From contig NZ_JAODOQ010000001.1 in the NCBI RefSeq assembly GCF_025398315.1, positions 3,968,001-4,032,000 of the forward strand: a stretch of 64,000 nt of DNA, given 5' to 3'. This stretch comes from Shewanella phaeophyticola. Lineage in GTDB: Bacteria; Pseudomonadota; Gammaproteobacteria; Enterobacterales; Shewanellaceae. Below are positions 28,114-37,097 of this stretch, piece after piece. Position numbers and translations under genes: made by a program. A model generated the notes under the pieces. The model was not told the DNA's origin. It ran no database searches and saw only the letters and a list, made by a program, of their open reading frames with translations. How positions within the stretch are numbered: the first letter of the stretch is position 1; each line of letters begins with the position of its first letter.

Positions 28114-29620
28114 GGCGTTTACCTCGTAATGTGTCGTAGCGTGATGCATCACTGGTTGGTTCAGTGATTAATTGCAGGCTGCTACCAATCGGGATGGGCG
28201 CAGGCTGTGGTGGAGTAATTACGCGGCTTAAACAGTTCATCACATGTTGTTTAGATGGGCAGCCTGCGTCTAAGGCCATTTCAACCGCTTTCACAATATC
28301 GGCTTCGTCGTGATGCAATATCAACGATAACACCTCGACCATTTCCTTATCCCCGCGCGCTCGTTGCAGCAAAATGGATTGCAGGTGCTTAAAGCTATCG
28401 GGCATAGTATTAAATGGCGCACCATTGCGAAGTGCCCCCGGTTTACGTTGCGCGACCAGCAAATAGTGTTGCCAGTCGTAAATGACTTTGCCGGGTACAT
28501 CGTGATTCACCATGAACGAGCGGGGATGCTCCGCTATCTGCTGCCCTTCAGCGATGAAGCTCAGCCGACTTGGGTACACGCGCAGGCTAATTCTCCGGTT
28601 AGCGAAGCTTGCGGGCACAGAGTAACGATTGCGGTCGAAGCTGACTAAGCAGGTAGAGGATACTTTTTTACTATGCTCTATGAAGCCATCAAACGGTGCG
28701 GTTACTTTCATCAATTGGCGTTGTTCTTGATACCACACATCTTCAATGGTTCTATCCGTAAACTGAGGATGCTTACGTGATTGCCAGTCGGCAATGCATT
28801 GCGCCTCTAGCCAATCGTTGAGCTCAGTTAGCGTGCTCACGCGCGGTAAACGTTGCCAGATAATTGATCGCGCATCACGCACATTCTTTTCAACTTGGCC
28901 TTTTTCCCAACCTGCGGCTGGATTACAGAAGTCAGCTTCAAACAGATAATGGCTAACCATGGTTAGGAAGCGGCGGTTAACAATACGCTCCTTGCCTCTT
29001 TGCACCTTATCAACCGCTGTTTTCATATTGTCGTAAATCCCGCGCTCTGGCACACCGTTAAACACCCGAAACGCGTGATTATGAGCATCAAACAGCATTT
29101 CATGGCTTTGCGTGGGGTAGGCTCGCAGAATATATGCTCGGCTATGACTGAGCTTAAAGTGAGCGACTTGCAGCTTGGTTTTACGACCATCGATGAAGGC
29201 ATAGTTCTCGCCCCAATCAAATTGAAAGGCTTCACCAGCAGCAAACTCAAGTGGCACGTAAACTTGGTTGGATGCAGTTAATCTCTGCTCTTCACGCCAT
29301 TTACGTACAAACGCAGCAACCCTGTCATATGAGCCTGAATAGCCCATGGGTAACAAGTCTTCATACAGATTTTTAACGGTTTTACGCTCTTTGCGTCGTT
29401 GCCTTGCTTCTCGCTTCAGCCAACTAATGAGCACTTCTTCGAACGCTTTTACCTTACTCTGCAAGTCACGTTGAGGATAAGCAGGCTCTGCAATGTCGCT
29501 TTTAAGATAACGACGTACAGTATTGCGAGACAATCCAGTGCGACGAGTGATTTCTCGCTGGGATAACCCATCACGAAAATACCATCGACGTATAACACTT
29601 AATAATGACACATCAATCAC
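28103..29620 (-). CDS. istA: IS21 transposase IstA
   Basis: The 505-residue transposase has an N-terminal helix-turn-helix (FRDGLSQREITRRTGLSRN then TVRRYLKSD). The DDE integrase core shows AFQFDWGENYAFIDGRKTKL, RGIYDNMKTAVDKV and WEKGQVEKNVR, which carry the D-D-E residues. The C-terminal beta-barrel part has FDRNRYSVPASFANRRISLR. The frame is intact. It is read from the right end of the element toward istB. Confidence 0.93.
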   Translation of the reverse strand: MIDVSLLSVIRRWYFRDGLSQREITRRTGLSRNTVRRYLKSDIAEPAYPQRDLQSKVKAFEEVLISWLKREARQRRKERKTVKNLYEDLLPMGYSGSYDRVAAFVRKWREEQRLTASNQVYVPLEFAAGEAFQFDWGENYAFIDGRKTKLQVAHFKLSHSRAYILRAYPTQSHEMLFDAHNHAFRVFNGVPERGIYDNMKTAVDKVQRGKERIVNRRFLTMVSHYLFEADFCNPAAGWEKGQVEKNVRDARSIIWQRLPRVSTLTELNDWLEAQCIADWQSRKHPQFTDRTIEDVWYQEQRQLMKVTAPFDGFIEHSKKVSSTCLVSFDRNRYSVPASFANRRISLRVYPSRLSFIAEGQQIAEHPRSFMVNHDVPGKVIYDWQHYLLVAQRKPGALRNGAPFNTMPDSFKHLQSILLQRARGDKEMVEVLSLILHHDEADIVKAVEMALDAGCPSKQHVMNCLSRVITPPQPAPIPIGSSLQLITEPTSDASRYDTLRGKRHAH

Positions 29621-29716
29621 TCCACATTCTCCTGCTTAAGGGGGGCAGGAGGTATTAAATATGTGGATCAGTTTTCAATGCAAATTAGGGGGAAAGTGGA
29701 TCAGTTTTGGGTGCAA

Positions 29717-30880
29717 ATTAACAACGGAGGTCTACTGGCGAACAAAAAAGTGATCGGCTTGAATGGTATTGACCGATCGGCATCATGGTATTACGCAGTA
29801 TTCGTTATTTTCGATGAAATCCATCATTGTGCAGGATCTACTGTCGATAATGCGAATTCATGGGGAGAGCATATAATTCTGAACATTCAGAACAAAGCTC
29901 GATTCACCATGGCATTAACCGGCACGCCTTGGCGCTCAGATACGGCCCCTATCGTTTTTGCTAGCTACGCCTCACCAGATGGTGAAATCTCATGTGATTA
30001 CGTCTATGGGCTTCATGAGGCCATTTTAGACGGTGTTTGTCGCGTACCTCAGATAATCGCTATTGATAACAATCATATTTCAGTAATAGAAAGTAATGAA
30101 ACCGTCGTTTTCGAAAGCTTTGATGACCTACTGTCTAACTCCCAAGTTGCATACCAGGACGTAATCGAAAATGAGGATGTAATAAAACATATCATCACTT
30201 CGGCTAGTAAAAAGCTAGATTTTATAAGACTTGAAAACTCTAATGCCGCTGGCTTAATCGTAGCGTCATCGATAGAACAGGCCAATAGAATTTCAACATT
30301 TGTAAAAAAATGGCTTGAAGAAGAAGCGGTTGTAGCTACCTATAAGGAAAATGACCCGACAGCCATTATTCAGCGATTCAGACATTCAGAATCCAAGTGG
30401 ATTATTTCTGTTGGAATGATTAGTGAGGGAACTAATATCCCTCGCCTACAAGTGTGTTGTTATCTCTCAAACATAAAAACTGAAATGTATTTTAGGCAAA
30501 CACTAGGACGAATTCTTAGAGTTACAGACACTACTAATCAAGAAGCAATTCTTTATATGCCAGCGGAACCCAAGTTACTAGAGTATGCTTATAGAGTTAG
30601 ACATGACGTGCCTGTTGAGGCTGATGTTGTAAAATTTGAAACAATGCAATCACTGCTCGTCGGCGATGAGACTATTAGTCAAAACAAAACAATTTCGTTG
30701 AAAGAGCCAAGTATTGATTTGTCCGGTAATGAAATTAAACTAAATGATTTCAATGAAAACATTGATAGCTTGTTCGATGAAGATTTTTTATCAACTTCAT
30801 ATGACCAAGTGATGAATATATTCGGTCGCTTCAAACAAGAAACCATAGGCCTAGGGTTAGGGTTAGGAGAGTTGAAGTAA
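29717..30880 (+). pseudogene. DEAD/DEAH-box helicase, N-terminus lost at the IS21 junction
   Basis: The 388 remaining codons hold helicase motif II (VIFDEIHHCAGS), motif III (ALTGTPWRSD) and motif VI (YFRQTLGRILRVTD), but Walker A and motif Ia are missing. The open frame extends backward into the IS end only by chance. The gene is therefore cut at its 5' side by the insertion, with the ATP-binding loop gone, and is presumably dead. The remaining sequence is not close to the DUF3427 helicase at 21-24 kb. An oppositely read small gene follows. Confidence 0.75.
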
Positions 30881-30937
30881 CTTTACTTACTTCAATCTAG
30901 ATTATTTATCATTATACAACTTGATATCGTTACTTAA

Positions 30938-31204
30938 TCAAGATTTTGAAACTGGATTAACAATAAAAGTTATTTTTTGTGGTTTGTCCTGAAGAGATCG
31001 AATAAAAATAGGTTCGGACTTCACTCCTGAGTAGTTTTTATCTATCATTTCACAATCAACTAAATGTTTAATTAAACTTTTTATAGCGTCTTTGTATTTT
31101 TCAGGAACCCGCATCACGACTGTTTTTTCGTATTTAGTTTTTCGACCTGCACCAGTTCGAAATCCGCCATGTTTTACCTTGTGCTCAGCTTTTTCTTCAG
31201 ACAT
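30938..31204 (-). CDS. Small basic protein with a GAGRK motif
   Basis: The 88-residue protein begins with a charged segment and GGFRTGAGRKTKYEKT, then VVMRVPEKYKDAIKSLIKHL. This pattern (GAGR[PK] followed by a RVP-x-ribbon) is common in small DNA-binding proteins of the ribbon-helix-helix or AT-hook-like type on mobile DNA. It is convergent with the helicase remnant. Function is unknown, and a regulator of the damaged locus is possible. Confidence 0.6.
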   Translation of the reverse strand: MSEEKAEHKVKHGGFRTGAGRKTKYEKTVVMRVPEKYKDAIKSLIKHLVDCEMIDKNYSGVKSEPIFIRSLQDKPQKITFIVNPVSKS

Positions 31205-32018
31205 GTAAACTCCACCTTGGTTTTGTTACATAATCAAAATACCTTGAATAAATTACAGAATCAAGAGGGTCTCAATACTTTTAATGATGAGGGATGGCTT
31301 TGCATGCTTTTAAATTAGGAAGATGGAGGTAAATATTTATGTATGGCTGTAATCTTTTGAGAATTGCACATTTATTGCGCTAACAAGTAATCGTCCGATA
31401 TGAGTACTCTTTAATCCCATCATTGGAAAAAAACTACGATAAATAAATGCACTTTCAATACCGTTTTTGAGTTTATTTTTGATTCATCTTCAAACACGCT
31501 TTCTAATGTACATCAGTATTAATAGGCGATCTGGCATGCAAAATATTAGAACCGACATCAAAGCTTCAAATAATCAAAATCAAACACTGTTCTCAAATTA
31601 CATTGTCCATAACTACGGGACTTATTTGAGGAACAATGATATTTACCTTAAAGATTATAGAGAACACTACGTGTATGAAAGTAGTAATTAGCGGACTTGG
31701 TCACATTATATTTAGCTATTTCTCTAAAGCTGTCTGATAAAGTAGCAGCTGATATTTTTTAGCCACTACTGTTAGTGATCTAAAAAAAATCATAAAACAC
31801 CCTTATGTTTGTACCCCCTGGTTCTAAAATACATTCAAGATGAATTTTTTTGTAAACGTAGATATTGATAAATTATCAAATAACAAGTTTTTCAACTTTA
31901 ATCATCTAGACGTATTTTTCATGTAAAATTGTAAACCCAAGCACATTAACACGACCTGAATTTACAATTACAATATAATTATTAGGGAATTAACATTTGT
32001 CAAAAGCATTTACAATTT
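31205..32018. other. Gap of about 0.8 kb with no recognised gene
   Basis: The DNA is very AT-rich. A 74-codon open frame at 31467 on the plus strand shows no family features. A perfect 15-bp palindrome, TTGATAAATTATCAA, lies at 31865-31879 and resembles an FNR or ArcA half-site pair, but no gene start is near it. This may mark the left edge of the metal-resistance island. Confidence 0.4.
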
Positions 32019-33239
32019 TTAAAAGCTGTAAGTGAATTTCGTTCTTAAATCTGTAGCGTCTTTTTGATTGTTTTCATAATCCAATATTGAAAAATCAATT
32101 GATATACCGAAATTTTCGAGTTTACCATCCAATTGATATGCAAGGTTAACCGTCCATTCATTTAAATCTTTTCCAACTATGGGATTGTCAAAAGATGTAT
32201 AAAATAATTTACCTTTAACATTAGAGATAGTAGAACCTAACCCCAGTTGATACGAATTTGTGCCCGCTTCAAATGCAGCAACACCCGCAGTTTTAGTAGT
32301 GGCAGTAAACTGATAATAAGCTCCTTGACCTATGCCTCTAAAAACTCTATTTTCTCCTTCATTTCCTCCAGCTAATGTATAACCAGCGAAAAAATCTACT
32401 CCTCCCTGACTGAAACCTATTTTAAAGCCCAAAAGATCATTATCGACTAGCTCATTTTTATCCCACTTAGTTTTGTAATATTGCATTGCAATATAACTGT
32501 TAAAGTTAGTTGGCAATGTATATTCTACATCCGCATAGAGAGCTTGGACTTCATTTATTACATTTGCGTACTGTGAGTTAATTTTAACTTTTTTAGCTAT
32601 CCGTTTATTAACTTGTGCGAAAAAGACGCCATCATTGCCTATTTTATAAAAGTCGCCAGGGGAACCAGAACCATTATAATCAAAATCAACAAATTCATTA
32701 TCAACATAAAATGATTTATCTGTTCGAGTCTGATATTTAGTCACATAACCAATCGAAATATCAGTATCCTCAAAATGACTTGAAGATACCTGATACATTT
32801 CAAAAGACTCTTTTATTAATCTTGAACCTGAGTTAGCGATCAAGGGTGATGAAAAGTGTTGCCTACCTCCAGAAAGCACCGTATCACCAAACTGATACCT
32901 CAAAAAAGCTTCCGATAATACAAGACCTTGTGCGTTTATACTGCCCGCAGTTCTATCATCATCATCATTGATGTTACTAACGTATGATCCCTGTACTTCT
33001 CCTCCCAATTTAAACCCATTAAACTCTGATGTATTAAAAGTAACATTACCACCATTCACCCAAATCGAGCTATTCTCTGCATTTGAATCGTCAAAATCTT
33101 GTTCGAAATAGTACGATTTCGCTGTACCTCCAACATTACCATTGTGTATCCATTCAGAAAAACTTTCAATATCACCATTAGAGAATGCATTATTACTCAT
33201 TGCTAATAGCACCAAAACATATTTATTATATTTAAACAT
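32019..33239 (-). CDS. Outer-membrane porin, OprD-like
   Basis: The 406-residue protein has a signal peptide (MFKYNKYVLVLLAMSNNAFS) and alternating beta strands rich in Gly, Asn and aromatic residues. Its C-terminal Phe (TKFTYSF) is typical for an outer-membrane barrel. FEMYQVSSSHFEDTDISIGY and LSEAFLRYQFGDTVLSGGRQ resemble the OprD/Opr family of substrate-specific porins. It is divergent from cueP and probably opens the metal-resistance region. The substrate is not known. A role in metal handling is only suggested by position. Confidence 0.75.
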   Translation of the reverse strand: MFKYNKYVLVLLAMSNNAFSNGDIESFSEWIHNGNVGGTAKSYYFEQDFDDSNAENSSIWVNGGNVTFNTSEFNGFKLGGEVQGSYVSNINDDDDRTAGSINAQGLVLSEAFLRYQFGDTVLSGGRQHFSSPLIANSGSRLIKESFEMYQVSSSHFEDTDISIGYVTKYQTRTDKSFYVDNEFVDFDYNGSGSPGDFYKIGNDGVFFAQVNKRIAKKVKINSQYANVINEVQALYADVEYTLPTNFNSYIAMQYYKTKWDKNELVDNDLLGFKIGFSQGGVDFFAGYTLAGGNEGENRVFRGIGQGAYYQFTATTKTAGVAAFEAGTNSYQLGLGSTISNVKGKLFYTSFDNPIVGKDLNEWTVNLAYQLDGKLENFGISIDFSILDYENNQKDATDLRTKFTYSF

Positions 33240-33410
33240 ATAAACCTTATTAACGTTAAGTTACAAATAAGAAACCATATTAAGTAAAACTAAAACCAAA
33301 GATAAACAAATAAATTACAAACCCAATCGATAATACAAACTAGAGCATTTTTAACAGTGATCTATTTCACAACAAAAAATATCAAACCGACATAAATATT
33401 AATTTAAAAT

Positions 33411-33446
33411 AAGACATAGGTTTAAAACCCAAGTTAAAAACTTAGG
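33411..33446 (+). repeat. 36-bp imperfect direct repeat, copy 1
   Basis: AAGACATAGGTTTAAAACCC is followed by AAGTTAAAAACTTAGG. The unit recurs 50 bases on. A second motif, AAAAATATCA then GGCCGAT or AACCGACAT, also occurs twice around it, so the whole porin-cueP gap looks partly duplicated. Confidence 0.5.
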
Positions 33447-33460
33447 TAGAAAAATTAAAA

Positions 33461-33496
33461 AAGACGCAAGTTTAAAACCTGAGTTAAAAACCTAGG
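33461..33496 (+). repeat. 36-bp imperfect direct repeat, copy 2
   Basis: AAGACGCAAGTTTAAAACCT is followed by GAGTTAAAAACCTAGG, matching the copy at 33411 at 29 of 36 positions. It may be promoter-linked or a simple AT-rich duplication. Confidence 0.5.
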
Positions 33497-33673
33497 AGAA
33501 TAGAGCGTTAAAGCATATATTTAAAAAACAAAAAACAAACGACCAAAAATATCAGGCCGATATCAATAATGTTAATTAGATCAATATATATAAAACCACA
33601 AACGTTACAATAAAAATAAGCGAGGCACGTTTAAATAAAAATATTTTATACACTATATAGGAAAACTCAGACC

Positions 33674-34219
33674 ATGATTAAAAAACACATTCTATTAGCA
33701 CTTATAGTTGCATTTTCAAGTCAATCATATGCTACAACGATAGATTCTGAATCATTCAAAAAGTTAGATTACAAAAGTGCTGTCACGACAGCTCATACAC
33801 TATACAAAAATAATGATGGGATAATGATAAAAGTTCTACCCAACAAAATAGTTGCAACTTTCGCAGATGGAAAAAGTAGTTCTGTAGCTATACCAAAAGA
33901 TCAATTCTTTCTTTCAATAGCTCCTTACATTAATAGTTCTCACCCATGTACCAATCATGTTTTAACAGGTTGTACCGGTGAGATAAAAAATCAAACAATG
34001 AAAGTTGTCATGATTGATACTGACACAGGTGAAACATTAATAGACAAAAAAATGACGACACAAAGTGATGGATTTATAGACTTTTGGGTTCCAAAAGATA
34101 GCAATTTAGCATTTAATATTTACTATGAACCAAAAGACGGAAGCAAAAGAGTGGCGAGAGAAGTATTGTCTACTTTCAATAACGATAGAACTTGCATTAC
34201 AACTATGAAACTTATTTAA
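33674..34219 (+). CDS. cueP: CueP-family periplasmic copper-binding protein
   Basis: CueP binds copper in the periplasm and passes it to partners such as superoxide dismutase in Salmonella. The 181-residue protein has a signal peptide (MIKKHILLALIVAFSSQSYA). The diagnostic Cys region is SSHPCTNHVLTGCTGEIKNQ, matching CxxHxxxGCxGE. The C-terminal DFWVPKDSNLAFNI and late Cys fit the family, and length agrees (about 180). It stands alone on the plus strand, facing the minus-strand cop operon, with its own terminator. Confidence 0.88.
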   Translation: MIKKHILLALIVAFSSQSYATTIDSESFKKLDYKSAVTTAHTLYKNNDGIMIKVLPNKIVATFADGKSSSVAIPKDQFFLSIAPYINSSHPCTNHVLTGCTGEIKNQTMKVVMIDTDTGETLIDKKMTTQSDGFIDFWVPKDSNLAFNIYYEPKDGSKRVAREVLSTFNNDRTCITTMKLI

Positions 34220-34243
34220 AGTTAATATTTAAATATGGCTTGT

Positions 34244-34273
34244 AAAAGGACTGGAATTATTCCGGTCTTTTTT
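34244..34273 (+). terminator. Rho-independent terminator after cueP
   Basis: AAAAGGACTGGAA pairs with TTCCGGTCTTTT (a G-T pair allowed) and runs into a row of Ts, 24 bases after the cueP stop. Confidence 0.75.
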
Positions 34274-34404
34274 ATATAAAAAATGGAAATCCTTTTCCAT
34301 AAAATATCATGCATTAACATGACCTGAGTCTTTGTGGTTTTCTTGGGAGCACCTACAAAGGAACTCAAGATAATCCTTTATCTGGTTGATGAAATTGTTA
34401 TTAG

Positions 34405-34896
34405 TTACGACCAGTGCACGTGGGTTATTTTCCAACTACCATCCACTTGTTTAATTAACACAAGCGTTTCCATGGCCATCGAGTCAATACTTTTACCCTT
34501 ATATTCACCTTGGGCGTGACTTATTGACGTTGAAATGGCAACGTCACCCGTAATCGTTATTTGGTGTTCTTTTGGCGTTATGGTTAACCCTTTTAAGTAG
34601 GCCATATCCGCAAGCATATGATGATTGGCATAATCTGTAAGTGAACGCTCTACTTTTCCACCTTCATAAATTTGAACATTGGCTGCTAATAACTGCCTAA
34701 CAATAACCTCATTGCCCGTTTGTAATGCAGCATGAAATTGTTTGACGACATTGCCCGCGGCGGAATCAACACCGATAAACGCTTTTTGTTCTATAGGGTG
34801 AGTTTCATCACCATGGGCAAAGCTCAATGAGCTTTGTCCTGCGGACATCAGTAATATCCCGGTGGTTATGAGTATTGTTAAAGGTCTATTTTTCAT
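34405..34896 (-). CDS. Exported NTF2-like (SnoaL/DUF4440-type) protein
   Basis: The 163-residue protein has a signal peptide ending SLSFAHG. An NTF2-like cone fold follows: VVKQFHAALQTGNEVIVRQL, VQIYEGGKVERS, HHMLADMAYLKGL and the closing VDGSWKITHVHWS. It is the last gene of the cop operon after copD. Proteins of this kind recur at the end of cop operons in marine bacteria. The His-rich ends (HGDETH, HVHWS) could bind metal, but this is inference and no reaction is assigned. Confidence 0.7.
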   Translation of the reverse strand: MKNRPLTILITTGILLMSAGQSSLSFAHGDETHPIEQKAFIGVDSAAGNVVKQFHAALQTGNEVIVRQLLAANVQIYEGGKVERSLTDYANHHMLADMAYLKGLTITPKEHQITITGDVAISTSISHAQGEYKGKSIDSMAMETLVLIKQVDGSWKITHVHWS

Positions 34897-34923
34897 TTTT
34901 ATCTCTCTGTCAATTTATAGTGA

Positions 34924-35820
34924 TTATCCAAGACTCATAGGACCAAGCACGCTCGAAAGTACCGCTGTTGTCGCTAATATCAGTACTGCTATTAATGCTT
35001 CTAATCCAATCGATTTTTGTAGTTTTTGTTTTGCGAGTGATGGGTTCGCAATCGTTAATTTCGGTACTAAAACCAATTTATGCCATGCTGCTATAAACAA
35101 AATGATAGCCACCAAACAGAGCTTGATGGTGACCGCAATACCATAATCGGAACTGATTAATTCAGTGGGACTATCAAACAACATCCACACCATTCCCATG
35201 CCTGAAAGCAACACTAGAATGACAATCACTATGCCTAAACGACCAAATGTATCCATGACATTTTTTATGACGATGTTGTCATCGGTGCTGCATAATTTCC
35301 ATAATGGATAAAAAGCGCCTATCCAGCTGCCAATGATCAACACGTGTATCAATATTAAGCCTTGAGCAAGCAATCCCAGTTCAGTGCTATGGCCAATAAA
35401 AGTAAACGTGACAGCAATTAACAGACAGCTGAGAATCGCTAATACCGCAGAAAACGTTTTGATATAACGGTTCTTATGTAACAGTAAACCACTAACCACT
35501 AGCATTATCCCAAAACCGATTAAGCGCCAAAGCACCGTTTGCCCTACCTGGGTTGGCCAAAGAAAAGCATGCATCTGCGCATCAAATATTCCCATCAAGC
35601 CACTTTCAGCAAAAGCCCCTACTTGAGCAAAATAGTTGATACTGACGGCAATCAACCCCAAAACGGCACCTACGAAGGTATATTTTGCAACGTTAATACC
35701 AAGGTTCGGTTGACCCTTAATGAGATATTGCATCAATGTGCCGCCAATAACGGCGGCAACACTCAGATAGATAACCCATTTAGATATCAACACCGATATT
35801 TCAAATACGGTTAATATCAT
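34924..35820 (-). CDS. copD: Copper resistance inner-membrane protein CopD
   Basis: The 298-residue protein has about eight membrane helices and matches the CopD/PcoD pattern: ILIHVLIIGSWIGAFYPLWK with a conserved His, VILVLLSGMGMVW and VTIKLCLVAIILFIAAWHKL. CopD works with CopC in copper handling at the inner membrane, probably uptake into the cytoplasm or delivery for export. It follows copC by 14 bases in the cop operon. Confidence 0.9.
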   Translation of the reverse strand: MILTVFEISVLISKWVIYLSVAAVIGGTLMQYLIKGQPNLGINVAKYTFVGAVLGLIAVSINYFAQVGAFAESGLMGIFDAQMHAFLWPTQVGQTVLWRLIGFGIMLVVSGLLLHKNRYIKTFSAVLAILSCLLIAVTFTFIGHSTELGLLAQGLILIHVLIIGSWIGAFYPLWKLCSTDDNIVIKNVMDTFGRLGIVIVILVLLSGMGMVWMLFDSPTELISSDYGIAVTIKLCLVAIILFIAAWHKLVLVPKLTIANPSLAKQKLQKSIGLEALIAVLILATTAVLSSVLGPMSLG

Positions 35821-35834
35821 GTTTACTCATCCAC

Positions 35835-36257
35835 TTATTGATGTGCAGTGTGCTCGCTAGTCTCATGCTCCATTGTCATAGGCGGTGCACTGCGAGTGTT
35901 CATGCCAGAGTCGTGAAGCATAAAGCTCATGTTGCCTTTCATCTTATGACCGTCGTCACCCATGATCATCCAGTTAACTGTGTAATTAGCTGCGTTTAAT
36001 GCTGGTAGAGCGAATGAAAATGCTGCTTGGCTGGTCGCACTTGAAGGTAATGTTAGCGGTACGCTTTGCTGCTTCTCATCTTGCATTGTTAATTTGACCA
36101 AACGTACCGGAGCCGTAAAGGTCAGTTCAAGCGTTGTTGGGGCTTGACTTAGCATCGCACCGTTAGCGGGCATAGAACTGCCCAGTCCGACATGAGCAAA
36201 TGCTGAAGCACTCAGGAATAGACTTGTTACGACTAAAACGTTGTTAAATAATTTCAT
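35835..36257 (-). CDS. copC: Periplasmic copper chaperone CopC
   Basis: The 140-residue protein has a signal peptide (cleaved before HVGLGSSMP), so the mature N-terminal His can form the copper-binding brace of the family. Typical segments are LELTFTAPVRLVKLTM and NYTVNWMIMGDDGHKMKG. The C-terminal tail holds extra Met and His (MTMEHETSEHTAHQ), unlike the shortest family members. Next to copD, as usual. Confidence 0.92.
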   Translation of the reverse strand: MKLFNNVLVVTSLFLSASAFAHVGLGSSMPANGAMLSQAPTTLELTFTAPVRLVKLTMQDEKQQSVPLTLPSSATSQAAFSFALPALNAANYTVNWMIMGDDGHKMKGNMSFMLHDSGMNTRSAPPMTMEHETSEHTAHQ

Positions 36258-36372
36258 GATATTTCCTTTTATATTGTTTTTAACGATCGAAAAACGGTTT
36301 ACATAAATGATTAAATATTGGCTTAGCTAACATCTTGGCGCCAAGCTTATAACTCAGTGTACGAACGAGGTC

Positions 36373-37086
36373 TTAGAACCAAGCTCTAAAACCAATAACA
36401 AACTGGGTTTCTTGTGTTTCTTCCCCTTCATTTCGGGCGTAATCGGCGGTATTACCGAGCTTCTGACGCCAATCCACACCGATATAGGGTGCGAACTCTC
36501 GAACAATCTCGTATCTCAATCGCAGCCCTGCACTGACGTCAGATAAGCCTGAGCCTATTCCAAGTTCAGCATCGTCCTTACCAAATAAATTAACTTCTAC
36601 TTCAGGTGTGAGTATCAACTTTTGAGTGATTAACAGTTCATATTCCGCACTCAACCGCATAGCCGTACGGCCTTGTTCACCGATGAATAAGGCCGCGTCA
36701 ATATCAAAAAAATATGGCGCTAACCCTTGAACCCCAATCACAGCCCAATTACGGTTCGGCGTCGGTTTGATATCGGTTTTAATACCGAATTGTACATCCC
36801 AGTATGGTGCGATGGGCTTACTGTAAAGAGCCTGAATTTCAAGGTCTTGCTTATCACTATTTGAATATTCACCTTCGGTTTTAAGCCACAACTTATTCAA
36901 ATCGTAACCTAACCAGGCTTGTGCACTAAACTGGGTGGGATCTTGCGGATCCACGCCTTTTTCAAATTGATCCAGCATGACTTTTGTTAATAGAGGATCA
37001 TCATTACCGCCGGCAAACACAGCTGAGCTAGTCAATGAGGCGCTCAGGCTCAACAGTCCCAAGGCCACTAAATTCGTTTTATTCAT
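36373..37086 (-). CDS. copB: Outer-membrane copper resistance protein CopB
   Basis: The 237-residue protein (from MNKTNLVALGLLSLSASLTS) is a PcoB/CopB beta barrel. Key segments are LWLKTEGEYSNSDKQDLEIQ, YWDVQFGIKTDIKPTPNRNW and IGVDWRQKLGNTADYARNEG, ending in an aromatic Phe. An earlier in-frame ATG at 37164 lies inside copA and is rejected because the signal peptide begins here. It is translated right after the CopA oxidase and is thought to move or sequester copper at the outer membrane. The Met-rich N-terminal region seen in other CopB proteins is absent. Confidence 0.88.
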   Translation of the reverse strand: MNKTNLVALGLLSLSASLTSSAVFAGGNDDPLLTKVMLDQFEKGVDPQDPTQFSAQAWLGYDLNKLWLKTEGEYSNSDKQDLEIQALYSKPIAPYWDVQFGIKTDIKPTPNRNWAVIGVQGLAPYFFDIDAALFIGEQGRTAMRLSAEYELLITQKLILTPEVEVNLFGKDDAELGIGSGLSDVSAGLRLRYEIVREFAPYIGVDWRQKLGNTADYARNEGEETQETQFVIGFRAWF

Positions 37087-37097
37087 CTGTATTCCCC

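Larger units (their letters stand above)
27275..29715 (-). mobile_element. IS21-family insertion sequence
   Basis: A 2.44-kb element carries istA and istB. Its ends are multiple inverted copies of a GTGGATCA box: left TGCAGGTAAAACTGATCCAC, right (reverse-complemented) TGCACCCAAAACTGATCCAC, each followed by a second copy of the box. AATT flanks both ends (27271-27274 and 29716-29719), a possible 4-bp target duplication, although TTTGCA/TGCAAA symmetry leaves the exact edge open by a base or two. It lies beside a truncated helicase gene. Confidence 0.88.

Noticed and set aside
31865..31879. FNR or ArcA site TTGATAAATTATCAA
   Set aside because: It is a perfect palindrome, but it lies downstream of the porin and not near any gene start. 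The 5-base spacer is also wrong for FNR.
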